This document shows, one piece after another, positions 1 to 12,429 of a stretch of DNA of 64,000 nucleotides. Position numbers and translations under genes: made by a program. The stretch is taken from NCBI RefSeq assembly GCF_003473485.1, contig NC_053047.1:8013001-8077000 (forward strand), given 5' to 3'. This stretch comes from Medicago truncatula (taxonomy: Eukaryota; Streptophyta; Magnoliopsida; Fabales; Fabaceae). Within the stretch, counting starts at the first letter, position 1, and every line of letters starts with the position of its first letter. The notes below the pieces were generated by a model. It searched no databases, was not told where the DNA came from, and saw only the letters and a program-made list of their open reading frames with translations.

Positions 1-417
1 AAATATTATTTGTCTGCAATTTGCATGATGTGGTCGAGTGTTTTTTGGTAGGGCTAGAGAAAGATTGAACAGTTGGCGATTTGGTAATTGTTTTTCGGAT
101 ACTTTTTAAATCGATTGATTAAAAAATACTCAAATGACAATTAACTACCGTTTAACATGTTTTAGGTATTTATGAGCATTTCTTAAGTGTTTATATTGAA
201 CAATCTTCTTACATTTGCTCAAGTGTATGGCCTTTTGCTACCTATGAGTTTTTTTTGGGGCAATTAGTTTTTTTTTTTTTTTAAAAATCAAAGTAGTTTA
301 TCTAACTCGAAAGAATCGAACTTAAGATTTTGAGAAGAAAATTCTCCAAAGTTTTAAGCAACCACTATCAGGCCAATCTAAAGAGGTTGTTTTAGGGCGA
401 TTAGTTAACACAGAATG

Positions 418-427
418 TATATAAATA
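418..427 (+). promoter_or_regulatory. TATA box of truncated CYP82 copy 1
   Basis: The motif tatataaata lies about 130 bp upstream of the ATG at 557. The identical motif is at 6411-6420 upstream of the other truncated copy. The intact CYP82 lacks this region because its homology to these promoters stops about 65 bp before its first ATG. Confidence 0.5.
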
Positions 428-556
428 TGATACGATGCTATGTAGGACATAAAAAAAATAAAGTCAACGTAACATTTCTTTTCATTTCTATTATTCACAT
501 GTCTTGCACTCCATTTCAATGCATTAATTTTTCAAATTAACCACTATAAGAACACC

Positions 557-939
557 ATGATAGCTCTCTTATCAAAAATCATGCGAAACATCTATACTCC
601 CTCAAAAATGGATATTTTCCTTTCGCAACCAATAAATACAGTACTAGCAATACTTTTAGTACTTCTATACAACATATGGAAGATCAAAAAACCTAGTAAC
701 AAATTCAAGGGTATGAAACCACCAGAACCATTATTTGCATTACCATTAATAGGTCAGCTCCATCTACTAGGAAAATAAATCTCTCTTGCAAGAAACTTTG
801 CTTCATTTTCTGACAAATATGGTCCTATCTTCCAAATCCGTTTAGGAGCATGCCCTGCACTTATTATTTCCAACCAAAATGCAATCAAACAATGTTTCAC
901 CACAAATGACAAAATCTTAGCCTCAAAACCAAAATGAAG
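557..939 (+). pseudogene. Truncated CYP82 cytochrome P450, copy 1 (5' end of exon 1 only)
   Basis: This fragment is very similar to the start of the intact CYP82 at 2664-4626. It covers the N-terminal membrane anchor (internal ATG at 608), the proline-rich hinge and the region up to about residue 110. It is broken by a C-to-T nonsense change (CAA to TAA, about 776) right after the HLLGK-type motif, and by a second stop near 935. Homology to the intact gene ends at about 939, exactly where the copy at 6539 also stops. I-helix, ExxR and heme-binding regions are absent, so no P450 activity is possible. Confidence 0.93.
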
Positions 940-2166
940 CCGACGGTACCTTTAAATTATAATTTCTATTAAAAATAAATTTTCGGCGTGTAAATTGATT
1001 AGTTTTCAAACGAAGTTTTGAAGTTGTAAGGCGTACACGCGAAAGCGGTCGAATAGATTACAAAGTCAAAATTCGGTGTCCTACACACGAAAGTTGGCGA
1101 CCACTTTAATTTAATTCTTTTTACGTGCGAAAATATTGTCCTGTTACAATAATAAAATATAACTTAACAAGCACTCATGGTTGACACAAATTATATTCCG
1201 GACTCTCGTCATTTAAAGTAATTAAAAACAAGTTATTTTTCAAATTTTGCAACCAAATTAATTTGTATCGCCTTAGATAAACGACGTGATAATAGATAAC
1301 GGTACTTGACGTTGGTCCCTGTGGGATTCGACATCTTTTATACTGAAACGGATATTTCCGTGCACTTGCGCACCTATCAGTACAATCTTGACTTTGGAGT
1401 GGAGTTTGAAAATTTCTGCAAAATGCATCACCGTAATATGTTTAACACGTTGTCAATAATCTAACTGATATGCCTCGTGATACATTTGCTGTCAGAAATC
1501 AGAATCTTGTATTTATCCATCGGTAATATCCTTTGCTAAAACTTGAGACATCACGCTATACTCTCTGTTTTATGTATCTGAACCAAATACATCAATTTTA
1601 TTTGACTAAAGGGAGGTATCTATGTAAACTCGTGTATTTAGGTAGTGGCAGATGATATGATTTTCGGTTTTAATTTGGTAGGAAACCATGACTTTATAAT
1701 ATCTATAATATCCCTGTAAGCTTCAGATTTTAATTTGACAATCTCCATGTATGATATACTTATATCACAATTTATAGCTCTTTGTCCCTTTTAAAAAATG
1801 AGTTATGTATAGATCAAACCACCATCATCCACCTACAAACTCAACATTGTCTAACCAATTGAACTATACCTATTAAGTTAAGAAAAATTTATTTATTCAA
1901 TATTTACTTTGATATATTAAACTTCTTTTTTTATAAGATATTTTGATATATAAACTTAAAATATAAATTTTCAGATGAAATTTGTGCAACACAATCTTTG
2001 TTCTAAATGTTTTCAACAAAATAGGTTCAATGCATGGTTCTCTTGAGCTAGATATCAAATTTCACTAAAGATAGAAATTTGATGTGTTGACAATGATTAA
2101 TCTCTATGTGAATAACTAAATTATTGGTTTTTGAAATAATATCGAGCTCCTTGACAAATAAATAAC
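940..2166. other. Non-genic sequence downstream of truncated CYP82; possible retroelement fragment
   Basis: No ORF of note. The same ~1.2 kb follows the second truncated copy (6922-8208). The stretch near 1300-1375, with a 'ggtccctgtgggattcgac' motif followed by a 'gtgcacttgcg' motif, resembles LTR-end sequences of plant Ty3/gypsy elements. No LTR pair or polyprotein was seen, so that is a weak inference. Confidence 0.35.
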
Positions 2167-2535
2167 TTGAACCAAATGACTAACATATATTTTGTTTTTC
2201 TTTTTTGGGTAAAGACACAATTTGTGTACTGAAAATGCTGCACTACACATATGTGGAAAACATTTGGGTGACATTGAGGTGCCAATGTCATGTGATATTG
2301 GCCAATTACAATGTTACAAGTGTATAAAATGACAAAAATTCCTTGTAAGTGAGACAGAAGAAAGCCATGATTTTTATTTTGTACACATGTGACATTGTGG
2401 TTGACAAATGTCACATAACATTGACACCCCAATGTCGCCCAAGTGTTTTCCACATATGTGTGGTGCAGCATTTTCCCTACACAAATTGTCTTTATCAAAA
2501 AAAGAAAAACAAAATATGCTAGTCATTTGGTTCAA
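2167..2535. mobile_element. Foldback (long inverted-repeat) MITE upstream of CYP82
   Basis: The arm beginning ttgaaccaaatgact at 2167 is matched in reverse complement by the arm ending agtcatttggttcaa at 2535. Both arms continue through a shared core (aatgctgcac, cacatatgtgg, the gacattg motif) and meet in a short spacer at about 2330-2370. The nearly palindromic ~370 bp lacks a coding region. It ends less than 80 bp before the first CYP82 ATG, so it now occupies the promoter position. A lone left arm is present at 8209-8304. Confidence 0.85.
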
Positions 2536-2663
2536 ATTAACCACTATTATTCACATGTCTTGCACTCCATTTCAATGCATTAATTTTTCAAATTACCCAC
2601 TATAAGAACACCATGATAGCTCTCTTGTCAAAAATCATGCGAAACATCTATACTCCCTCAAAA

Positions 2664-4626
2664 ATGGATATTTTCCTTTCACAGCCAATAAATATAGTAC
2701 TAGCTATACTTTTAGTGCTTATATACAACATATGGAAGATCAAAAAACCTAGTAACAAATTCAAGGGTATGAAACCACCAGAACCATTATTTGCATTACC
2801 TTTAATAGGTCACCTCCATCTACTAGGAAAACAAATCCCTCTTGCAAGAATCTTTGCTTCATTTTCTGACAAATATGGTCCTGTCTTCCAAATCCGTTTA
2901 GGAGCATACCCTGCACTTATTATTTCCAACAAAGAAGCAATCAAAGAATGTTTCACCACAAATGACAAAATCTTAGCCTCAAGACCAAAGTCAAGTCATG
3001 GAATTCACCTAGGTTATAACTATGCTGGATTTAGTTTTGCACCTTCTGGCCCATATTTTTCAAAGCTAAAGAAAATAACCATGGTTGAATTACTTTCGTC
3101 TCGCCGCCTCGAATCATTGAGGCATGTTTATGAATCGGAGATTCATACTTGGATTAAGGATCTTTCATTTTATGTTAAGGGAAACAACAATGTTAAGGTT
3201 GTAATTAGTGAATGGTTGAAAAGGTTATCATTTAATACAATCACAAAGATGATTGGTGGGAAAAGGTATTTTGAGAATTTGAATGTGGAAGATGTAGAAG
3301 CACATGGTAATATTGTGAATCTTATAAGAGAATTTATGCTTATTGCTGGTGATTTTGTTCCTAAGGACTTGATTCCAATTATTGGTTGGTTTGGTTTTGA
3401 AGGACAAGTGCTTAAATCTATGAAAAGAGTTGGTAAAGATTTGGAAACACTTGTTGGAAGCTGGATTGAAGAACATATTGTTAATAATTCAAATGAGAAA
3501 CATGATTTCATTGATGTGATGCTCTCTGTGATTGAAGATGATCGTGTTTATGGTCATAACCGTGATACTATTATCAAAGCAAATATTACGGTGTGCATTT
3601 TCTCATAATATGAATATTTTAAATAATTTCTTTTAATGAATCATGGAGTCATTAAAATTAAACTCATAAAAGGTACAGCCAAATAAAATAGGTGCAATCG
3701 TAGAGAGTCGGATAAGACTTGGACGACAAAACTCTTCCCAGAGTTTCAAATTTATTTAAAATTCACAAATGTAGATAGATTACAACAATTATTAATATCT
3801 TTTTTTACAAGCTAGAAATTTATTTAAGAAAACAAATGGAGACATATATAAACCTAACTCAGTTCAAGAAAACCAATCCTCGTAAACATAACGAATTAGA
3901 AGATATGACATTGCTATGCATGATCCTTTCAACTCTAAGTTATTATTATTATTATTATTAGGGTTTGCAACTAATAACAAATCAACATTTTACTTTATTC
4001 AGGATCTTATGTTAGCTGGGTCAGACTCAACATCCACAACATTGACATGGATCGTAGCCTTATTGTTGAATAATAGGAATGTTTTAAAACGTGCACAAGA
4101 GGAGATAGACCATCATATAGGTAAGGGCAGAAGGGTAGAATCGTCGGACATAAAAAACTTGGTTTATTTGCAAGCAATTTTAAAAGAAACTTTGAGGTTA
4201 TACCCAGCAGCTCCACTACTAGCACCCCATGAAGCCACAGAAGATTGTAACATTCAAGGCTATTATGTACCAAAAGGAACACGTGTATTTTTCAATGTAT
4301 GGAAATTACATAGAGATCCAAGTATTTGGTCAGAGCCTGAAAAGTTTTTACCTGAAAGGTTTATTAATGAGAATGGAGAAATTGATCATGAAAGTCATCA
4401 TTTTGAGTACCTTCCTTTTGGATTAGGGAGAAGAGCTTGTCCTGGATCTTTGTTTGCTACACAAAATAGTCTCATTACACTTGCATGTCTTCTTCATGGG
4501 TTTGATTTGGAAGTGCCAATGGATGAAGTTGTTGATATGAGAGAAGGTTTGGGAATAACTTTACCTAAGTTAACTCCATTGCAAGTTGTTTTGACCCCAC
4601 GATTACCCTTTGAACTCTATCAATGA
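2664..4626 (+). CDS. Cytochrome P450, CYP82 family (intact)
   Basis: Two exons, 2664-3590 and 4003-4626, with a 412-bp phase-0 GT-AG intron, give 516 aa, the normal length for CYP82. Residues 1-28 form the ER membrane anchor, followed by the PPEPLFALPLIG hinge (38-49). Exon 2 opens with the I-helix oxygen-binding motif AGSDST (314-319), then ExxR (E371-R374), PERF (426-429) and the heme loop FGLGRRACPG with ligand Cys455. CYP82 enzymes are NADPH-dependent monooxygenases of specialised metabolism (terpenoids, coumarins, flavones, alkaloids); the substrate here cannot be read. An in-frame ATG at 2613 would add 17 residues. I prefer 2664 because the anchor starts there, as in other P450s. The intron position just before the I-helix fits the family. 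Two truncated relatives flank it. Confidence 0.95.
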
Positions 4627-4651
4627 TACGCATTATTATTATTATTATGCA

Positions 4652-4657
4652 AATAAA
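4652..4657 (+). terminator. Poly(A) signal candidate for CYP82
   Basis: AATAAA lies 26 bp after the CYP82 stop codon, just past a short ATT repeat. The motif is canonical, but no cleavage site can be confirmed. Confidence 0.4.
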
Positions 4658-5995
4658 GTATCATCCGCGTACAATTGTGAAGACTGATTTTTCAAAACAT
4701 ATAAGATCACAACAAATAACAAAGTACGCTACGATGGTTTAAACAATAATACATAGCTTAGATCCCAAGACTTCTTGTTAAGCTGGTAAAGATTCAAACC
4801 ATATCAGCAAAGCAAGCGCATTTGGGTTTGTGTGTCATTGTGTATTTTTTATTTTTTTACTTATTCCTTGTGTATTGCTAAGTATGTATATTATTGCATG
4901 AAATATATAAACAATAGTTGATGCTATCATTGAATGAAGATCATAGAGAATATATTTTTTGTTTGTCAGGGCATCAACTAATTATTGTTTTTTCGCTTTC
5001 TTTGTGACTTGATCGTTTGTATATTTTTAATGTCTTTATTGGTACATTGTGTGCTATTAAGGATACTCAGTTGTTCGTAATATATCTCATTTTGACTTGT
5101 AAAAAAAATATAAAATAAAATATAAATATTAAATTTCATAAAAATAAAATAAAATATTGGACAGCTGATTAAAATTGATAAAATAATCTAATTAAAATTA
5201 AATTTTATATTATAAAATCTATAAGACGGGAGGTGAGTGTAAATTAAGCATCTTAGAGGTGAGGGGAGTATGAAGCATCTCATATGAGAGAAAATTATAG
5301 TTTTTTTTTCTATATATTTAACTTTTTTTTCTTCTGTTAATCAAGGGTTACCGGTAGAAAAAGATTATGGTAATTCAAAATTCGACAAAAAGATATATAA
5401 ATTCCGTCTTAAAGTAGTTGTTATACTTAGAAATCAAACTTCACTTCTTCCAAACAATTCATAATTTATGAAGCTAATAATATTTGATTGCAATTGCTTG
5501 GCATATACTCTCTCGGTCCCTTAATAAGTGATCTTTTTGTTAAAAAATATTATCCTAATATAACCATCCATTTCACTTTTCGATGCAATATTAATTATTT
5601 TTTTCAATTATAACACTAATTAATTTCTCATTCATCTTTTTCAATACAATATATTCCACTTTACATATATAATAATGGAAAATACACCAATACTTAAACA
5701 AAAAAATTTAAAACCATTTTTCTCTCTCATTCACATATATATTTTTCTTAATAAATATATGAAATATGAAACGAGCAAATGACTTACTTAATTTAAGACT
5801 AGGAGATGACATTTTTAATTGCACGTGGGCGGGGAGAAATATTAGTTGTCTGCTGCGATTACAGCTCAAAATTCCCACATTACTCTTCGCCTCAGTTTGA
5901 CTACTATTAATTTTGGATTACTTCCCATCTCTTGAGTGTGCATTTTGTAACACCAGCAAAATCCCTTCCATTAATTCCGCAGTTGACCTTTTTAG
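4658..5995. other. Intergenic, no gene seen
   Basis: AT-rich sequence between the intact CYP82 and the second duplicated block. Only a degenerate MITE-like stretch (5512-5812) was recognised. Confidence 0.6.
5512..5812. mobile_element. Degenerate Stowaway-like MITE
   Basis: The left end (ctctcggtcccttaataagtgatc) and the reverse complement of the right end (cttacttaatttaagactaggag) are similar, as in the 'ctccctccgtccc' MITEs seen more clearly at 8335 and 28716. The interior is AT-rich and non-coding. Confidence 0.4.
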
Positions 5996-6410
5996 AAATA
6001 TTATTTGTCTGCAATTTGCATGATGTGGTCGAGTGTTTTTTGGTAGGGTTAGAAAAAGATTGAACAGCGCCTGGCGATTTGGTAATTGTTTTTCGGATAC
6101 TTTTTAAATCGATTGATTAAAAAATACTCAAATGACAATTAACTACCGTTTAACATGTTTTAGGTATTTATGAGCATTTGTTAAGTGTTTATATTGAACA
6201 ATCTTCTTACATTTGCTTAAGTGTATGGCCTTTTGCTACCTATGAATTTTTTTTGGGGCAATTAGTTTTATTTTAAGAAGTCAAAGTAATTCATCTAACT
6301 CAAAAGAATCGAATTTAAGATCTTGAGAAAAAAATTCTTCAAAATTTTAAGCAAACACTATCAGGCCAATCTAAAGAGGTTGTTTTAGGGCGATTAGTTA
6401 ACACAGAATG

Positions 6411-6420
6411 TATATAAATA
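6411..6420 (+). promoter_or_regulatory. TATA box of truncated CYP82 copy 2
   Basis: tatataaata lies about 120 bp upstream of the ATG at 6539 and is identical to the one at 418-427. Confidence 0.5.
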
Positions 6421-6538
6421 TGATACGATGCTATGTTGGACATAAAAAAATAAAGTCAACGTAACATTTCTATTATTCACATGTCTTGCACTCCATTTCA
6501 ATGCATTAATTTTTCAAATTAACCACTATAAGAACACC

Positions 6539-6937
6539 ATGATAGCTCTCTTGTCAAAAATCATGCGAAACATCTATACTCCCTCAAAAATGGATATTTT
6601 CCTTTCACAACCAATAAATACAGTACTAGCTATACTTTTAGTGCTTATATACAACATATGGAAGATCAAAAAACCTAGTAACAAATTCAAGGGTATGAAA
6701 CCACCAGAACCATTATATGCATTACCTTTAATAGGTCACCTCCATCTACTAGGAAAACAAATCCCTCTTGCAAGAATCTTTGCTTCATTTTCTGACAAAT
6801 ATGGTCCTATCTTCCAAATCCGTTTAGGAGCATACCCTGCACTTATTATTTCCAACCAAAATGCAATCAAAGAATGTTTCACCACAAATGACAAAATCTT
6901 ATCCTCAAGACCAAAATCAAGCCGACGGTACCTTTAA
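6539..6937 (+). pseudogene. Truncated CYP82 cytochrome P450, copy 2
   Basis: An open reading frame of 132 codons corresponds to the first ~115 residues of the intact CYP82 (membrane anchor, hinge, start of the globular domain). It is not interrupted by nonsense changes, unlike copy 1. P450 homology ends at 6921; the last codons (SRRYL then stop) come from the downstream non-P450 sequence shared with copy 1. It has no I-helix, ExxR or heme-binding Cys, so it is not an enzyme. At most it could give a short membrane-anchored peptide. Confidence 0.9.
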
Positions 6938-8208
6938 ATTAAAATTTCTAATAAAAATAACTCTTCGGCATGTAAATTGATTAGTTTTCACAAACGGAGT
7001 TTTGAAGTTGTAAGGCGTACACGCGAAAGCGGTCGAATAGTTTACAAAGTCAAAATTCGGTGTTGTACACACGAAAGCTGGCGACCCCTTTAATTTAATT
7101 CTTTTTACGCGTGAAAATATTGTCCTGTTACAATAATAATATATAACTTAACAAGCACTCACAGTCGGCACAAATTATATTTCGGGCTCTCGTCATTTAA
7201 AGTAATTAAAAACAAGTTATTTTCCAAATTTTGCAACCAAATTAATTTGCATCGCCTTAGATAAACAATGTGACAATATATAACGGTACTTGACGTTGGT
7301 CTCTGTGGGATTCGACATCTTTTATACTAAAACCGATATTTCCATGCACTTGCGGACCTATCAGTACAATCTTGACTTTGGAATGGAGTTTGAAAATTTC
7401 TGCAAATTGCATCACTGTAATATGTTTAACACGTTGTCAATAATCTAACTGATATGCCTCGTGATACATTTGCTGTCAGAAATCAGAATCTTGTATTTAT
7501 CCATTGGTGATATCCTTTGCTAAAACCTGAGAGACTTCACGCTATACTCTCTATTTTATGTATTTGAACTAAATACATCAATTTTATTTGACTAAAGGGA
7601 GGTATCTATGTAAACTCGTGTATTTAGGTAGTGGCGGATGATATGATTTTCGGTTTTAATTTGGTAGGAAACCATGACTTTGTAATATCTATAATATCCC
7701 TGTAAGCTTCATATTTTAATTTGATAATCTCCATGTATGATATACTTATATCACAATTTATAGCTCTTTGTCCCTTTTAAAAAATGAGTTATGTATAGAT
7801 CAAACCACCATCATCCACCTACAAACTCAACATTGTCTAACCAATTGAACTATACCTATTAAGTTGAGATAAATTTATTTATTCAATATTTACTTTGATA
7901 TATTAAACTTCTTTTTTATAAGATATATTGATATATAAACTTAAAATATAAATTTTCAGATGGAATTTGTGCAACATAATCTTTGTTCTAAATGTTTTCA
8001 ACAAAAAAGGTTCAATGCATGGTTCTCTTGAGCTAGATATCAAATTTCATTAAAGATATAAATTTGATGTGTCGGGAATGGAAGACCATAAAATGTGTTG
8101 ACAATGACTAATCTCTATGTGAAACAAAATTATTGGTTGTTGAAATAATATCGAGCTCCTTAACAAATAATTTTTTTTGAAGGAAAGCTCCTTAACAAAT
8201 AAATAACT
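6938..8208. other. Non-genic sequence, copy of 940-2166
   Basis: Near-identical to 940-2166 with small indels, including a ~30-bp addition near 8065-8100 and another at 8170-8195. No gene seen. Confidence 0.6.
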
Positions 8209-8304
8209 TGAACCAAATGACTAACATATTTTGTTTTTCTTTTTTTGGTAAAGACAATTTGTGTACGGAGAATGCTGCACCACACATATGTGGAAAGCAC
8301 TTGG
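8209..8304. mobile_element. Truncated foldback MITE, left arm only
   Basis: Matches 2167-2290 (ttgaaccaaatgact start, aatgctgcaccacacatatgtgg core) and then stops abruptly at LTR-like sequence starting tgtgaccccc. The right arm is gone. Confidence 0.75.
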
Positions 8305-8334
8305 GTTGTGACCCCCTAAATCTCATAATAATTA

Positions 8335-8616
8335 CTACATCTGTCCCTAATTATAGGGCCTTTTATTAAAAATAACGAGAATTAAGAAAATTGATAGTGA
8401 TAATAAATTTGTTGGTAATTACTTTACAATTTTATCCTTAAGAGAGAGAGTTAATTTATGTTTTCAATATAGTTTTTAATATTGATTGAAGAAAAATATA
8501 CAAAATAAATAGGGGTATGATGGTGAAAAATTAATGCACTTGGAAATAACAAAGGGGTATTATAATAAGAGACAAAAAAATTCTCAAAAGGGTCTTATAT
8601 TTAGGGACGGAGGTAG
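8335..8616. mobile_element. Stowaway-type MITE with TA flanks
   Basis: The left end ctacatctgtccctaattatagggcc and right end ggtcttatatttagggacggaggtag are inverted copies of the known 'CTCCCTCCGTCCC' TIR. TA dinucleotides flank both ends. The interior is non-coding. It is inserted inside the LTR-like region. Confidence 0.75.
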
Positions 8617-10971
8617 TATTACTATTATTTATTCAAAAATTGAGTAATATTCGTAACGGGGAGTGTCAAATAAAAACTTTCAAACTAATATAAGAATTTT
8701 TCCACAAGATTTAAGATACCACATTGACTCATAGCAAACATAATTCACATTTCACTTCCTTGAAAATTATAATAATATTAACACCGAATCTTTTTCTTTT
8801 GAAAATACTTTCTTTTACATCATAAACAATGGTTTTCTTATACAAAACTAAATAAGTAAGCATATCCCTTTTCCCGTGTCACTATCAGAGCGGTGCTTTC
8901 TCCCAAATTAACAGACAACGTGTACTTGACTCCAAGACTCATAACCTATAGAACTACGGTTTCGCGACCACAGGGCCAAGCGAGCAAACACAAACAACGA
9001 AGGGGTGAGTTTCGAGAACATGTAATAATATAAAATAATGAGAAGAACACGTAAGCAATTAAGTCAAAGTCATATCACATCACAAACATAATATTCTAAA
9101 CTTGAAGAATATACTAGATCAACTCAATCCAAGTTAGTAAAAAAAAGAATATCAATACAACATAAGAACCAAGATCTTCACAAACACAATGTCAAAATTC
9201 AATTCAAAAATAGTCGCAACACATATAGTCACCAATAACCATCTTCATAAGAACATCGACATACAATCACCTTTATCGTTTCACGTAGTTACACTTATTC
9301 ACCAAATACAAATCATCATCAATTTTTATGCATATAAACTCAATCCTAAGACCTATATGAATGTGGTACCACACCTACTCATCGTTTTGCCAGAGTTATA
9401 TTAGTGGACTTTTCTCAACATAGTTGCTAGAGATATGTTATAGGACTTTTCTCAACATAGTTGCCAGAAGTATGTTAGTGAACTTTTCTCCCACATATGC
9501 AAGACTTATGCTCTAGACTCTATATGAACGCAAGGAATTAAATTCGACAAGTATTACACATATACACATAGTCACATATTCCACCTATGAATGCAAGAGT
9601 CCTCCTAAAATGCACGACTCTAATACAAGCACACAAATCATCACCACTGACATCATCATCATAGAAACCATCGGCATCATGAAAATACATCATCATTCAC
9701 ACCACAAATTTTAATCGACATCATTATTCTCATCATCAAACTATTTTAAGCCTCGTCATTTGCATAGAAAAACAAACAGATTGATGACTCTTGACAACAA
9801 TATAGAAGTGGATTTATTAAAAAAAAATGTATATAAAATCTAAGACATTTTTAATATTTCTTAGAATACCACTATAGCCAATTTCATACAGATGTGGAAC
9901 ACAACATTTTACAAGGAACAGTAGACACAATCCTTACACTCATAGATTAGCCCATAATTAATTTCTATAGCACCAAATTGGCAGAAGCAAAACAATTATC
10001 TACTAAACATCAACTATCTTGTACTAGTTATTCAATCAATTAATATACATAATTTATCAATTCAAATAATTGTGGCAAATCAAACATGAGCGCATGCACA
10101 AAATTTATTATTGACATCAAATACCATTCACATAATTTAAATCAAACAACACCCCAATAATGTTTCTAATTCATCTTTTAACCTCGCACTTCTAAATTTA
10201 CACATTAAATTAATTATTCTCTCCAAGGGCTACAACCGTCGCGGTAAGCCCGAACAAACTTTGGGAAATACGACTTTCCCCTTCATCTCAGTTTAATTTA
10301 CACTCATGATCTCGAACTCTTCTCTCTCACCCCATACCTGAATTGAAGCCTTCACAGTAGACATCCAACTCAAGGGCAGCGATAAATCTAAACAGTTTAA
10401 CAATTGTGTCTTCTTTTCTCCAGCCTAGCGACTTGTGAAAGAAAGTAGCTTAATTGATCCTTTTCCTCAAAGCTAGATCCTATCTCTATGAGGTCTTCTC
10501 TCTTTGCAATACGATGATGTTTTACCAAAGACCTCTCTCACTCTCTTATGTCTAGGGTTTCCTTTATTTGTACATATTGTCATCGCCGATCTCTATTGGC
10601 TATTAAGTTAGCGACTTATAGTGTATAAATATATATACGTATATACAAGGGGCATGCTTACTAGTATTACGGCCTTGAGAAGGGGATGGGTTGTTGGATC
10701 ATATACATACATATGCTGATGGATCAAGCTTCTTAGATTAAGGTGTGCGTTGGAATAAGTTAATTAAGTGAGGTACATAAAGGCATATTAGGATATAAAC
10801 ACTAGCACTATCTTCCAACATCTCTCATAATTTTACTATATTATTTATTTAATATAAAGAACTCACATGATCATCAGTTTTATAAATTAAAAATAAGCTT
10901 AAACATTCTAGATCTAATCATCAATAAAAAGATAGTATTCTTAAAGTAGTAGCAATCTAAAAATCACAACC

Positions 10972-10975
<4 letters not shown>

Positions 10976-11014
<39 letters not shown>
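10976..11014. repeat. (TA)n microsatellite
   Basis: About 38 bp of uninterrupted TA dinucleotides. Confidence 0.95.
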
Positions 11015-11017
<3 letters not shown>

Positions 11018-11098
11018 GCACAATAATAATTTATCTTTAATATTATCAAAATATTTTTGATAAGAAATTTGGGGTGTTACAACTCTACCCCCTTAAAA

Positions 11099-11772
11099 GA
11101 ATTTCGTCTTCGAAATTCAGAGTACAAGAGAAAATGAATTTAATTCTTGCTTAAATATCTTAAGCTACAAATTATTTCAAACACCAACTCACCATAAGCC
11201 TCACTATAATACAACAGAAAATCAAAACAACTTTTGCGCTAAAGACTCCCAACAACGAAGGGAAGAACTTCAAAATTCAGAAAGGAAAATAAATCAGCCA
11301 TAAAGCCCCAACACCAGGCTTAAACAACTAAATTCATGACAACAACAAACGAGTAGATAAAAATGAGAGTTACCAACCATCATAGTTTCACTCATAACAA
11401 ACATACGCTATAACCCTAATATAAATTATGATTTTCAACAAATAGAGAACCGAATAGCGCATCAATACTTCACTTTCTACACCGTAACACATAGAATCCC
11501 TGAATATAAAATTGTATCCTTTTATAAAATCTAGGGAATTGTAGTACATGTATCTTTTTTTTTTTAAAGAAAAATATAAAATTGTAGTAAAACATTTTCA
11601 AGCAAATATCATATCAACATGTTCTTTCAATAAAAGAAGGAATTCATTAAGAAAATAGGAATATACATATATGAAAGAATTAAAAACTAATTAGTATCCA
11701 GTAGGAGACGACACAAATAAAAATACAACTATAAAATATTTTTTTCTTCTTCTTCTTCTTTTTTTTTTTGGA
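11099..11772. other. No gene seen; possible LTR-element internal remnant
   Basis: AT-rich, no ORF. It adjoins the putative polypurine tract, so it may be the 3' internal end of the retroelement. A CTT-rich tract lies at about 11745-11760. Confidence 0.4.
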
Positions 11773-12052
11773 TTAATAGTGTTTTTCACCCTTGTAATAT
11801 ATATCATTTCCGGTTTTCGCCCTTATAAAATTTTCGGTTTGACTTGCACCCTTGTAAAATTTTTATTTTCTGGAAAACACCCTTAATAGGCCATTCAAAA
11901 ACCAAAATTTCTTGAAAAAAAATTCTGAAAAAGGCCTATTAGAGGTGTTTTCCAGAAAATAAAAATTTTACGAGGGTGCAAATCAAACCAAAAATTTTAT
12001 AAGGACGAAAACCAGAAATGACATATATTACAGAGGTGAAAAACACTATTAA
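11773..12052. mobile_element. Palindromic MITE, ~280 bp
   Basis: Starts ttaatagtgtttttcaccc and ends with its near-inverse (gaggtgaaaaacactattaa). The arms stay complementary for roughly 130 bp each (for example 'cttgcaccc' against 'gagggtgcaa'). Non-coding; T-rich tracts flank both sides, so the target duplication is not certain. Confidence 0.8.
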
Positions 12053-12429
12053 CTTTTTTTTTTCCTTCACATAAGCAATCAAGAAAATGATGATCAGTCA
12101 TAGGTTCACTTCACAACCAAAACTAAAGACATAAAAAAGACAACCAACCAAAGTAGAGAATTAGGCTATCACAAAAACAACCCAGAAACTAATCCCAAAA
12201 TACCCACAGTAGCTACAAACAAAGACCTTATCCTTAACTCTATAAATAAATCTTAAAATTCATTAACCTAAACAAAATAATGGATTATGGTTTTCCTAAA
12301 ATAAAACAAGCACTCACCTAAACTGGTTAAATATTTTGCCACATTTTCTATCGAAAAGTTTTGAACTTGCTAAAATTTTGACGTCACCGTGCAATAGAGA
12401 AGACTATCAAAACACGTGAATTGTTTAAT

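Larger units (their letters stand above)
1..2290. repeat. Segmental duplication, copy 1 (partner 5996-8304)
   Basis: Bases 1 onward match 5996 onward almost base for base, with small indels. The shared block runs through a promoter with TATA box, a truncated CYP82 exon, about 1.2 kb of non-genic sequence and the left arm of a foldback element. The block probably begins before the window. It was likely duplicated together with a downstream intact CYP82, of which only one survives (inference). Confidence 0.9.
5996..8304. repeat. Segmental duplication, copy 2 (partner 1-2290)
   Basis: Matches 1-2290 from promoter to foldback left arm. Similarity stops at about 8304, where LTR-like sequence begins. 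The right foldback arm and any intact CYP82 expected beyond it are missing here. Confidence 0.9.
8307..11081 (-). mobile_element. LTR-derived region, probable Ty3/gypsy
   Basis: No coding ORF. On the minus strand, the end at 11081 reads TGTAACACCCC, a common plant LTR start. It is preceded by a purine-rich tract (about 11082-11098), as expected for a polypurine tract before a 3' LTR. Internal stretches (for example 8880-9010 and 10230-10560) look like plant gypsy LTR/UTR sequence. The lower boundary at 8307 is set by the end of the CYP block and is uncertain. It could be a solo or nested LTR. Confidence 0.4.

Noticed and set aside
9189..9404. 71-codon ORF on +
   Set aside because: Lies in LTR-like non-coding sequence, with no recognisable domain.
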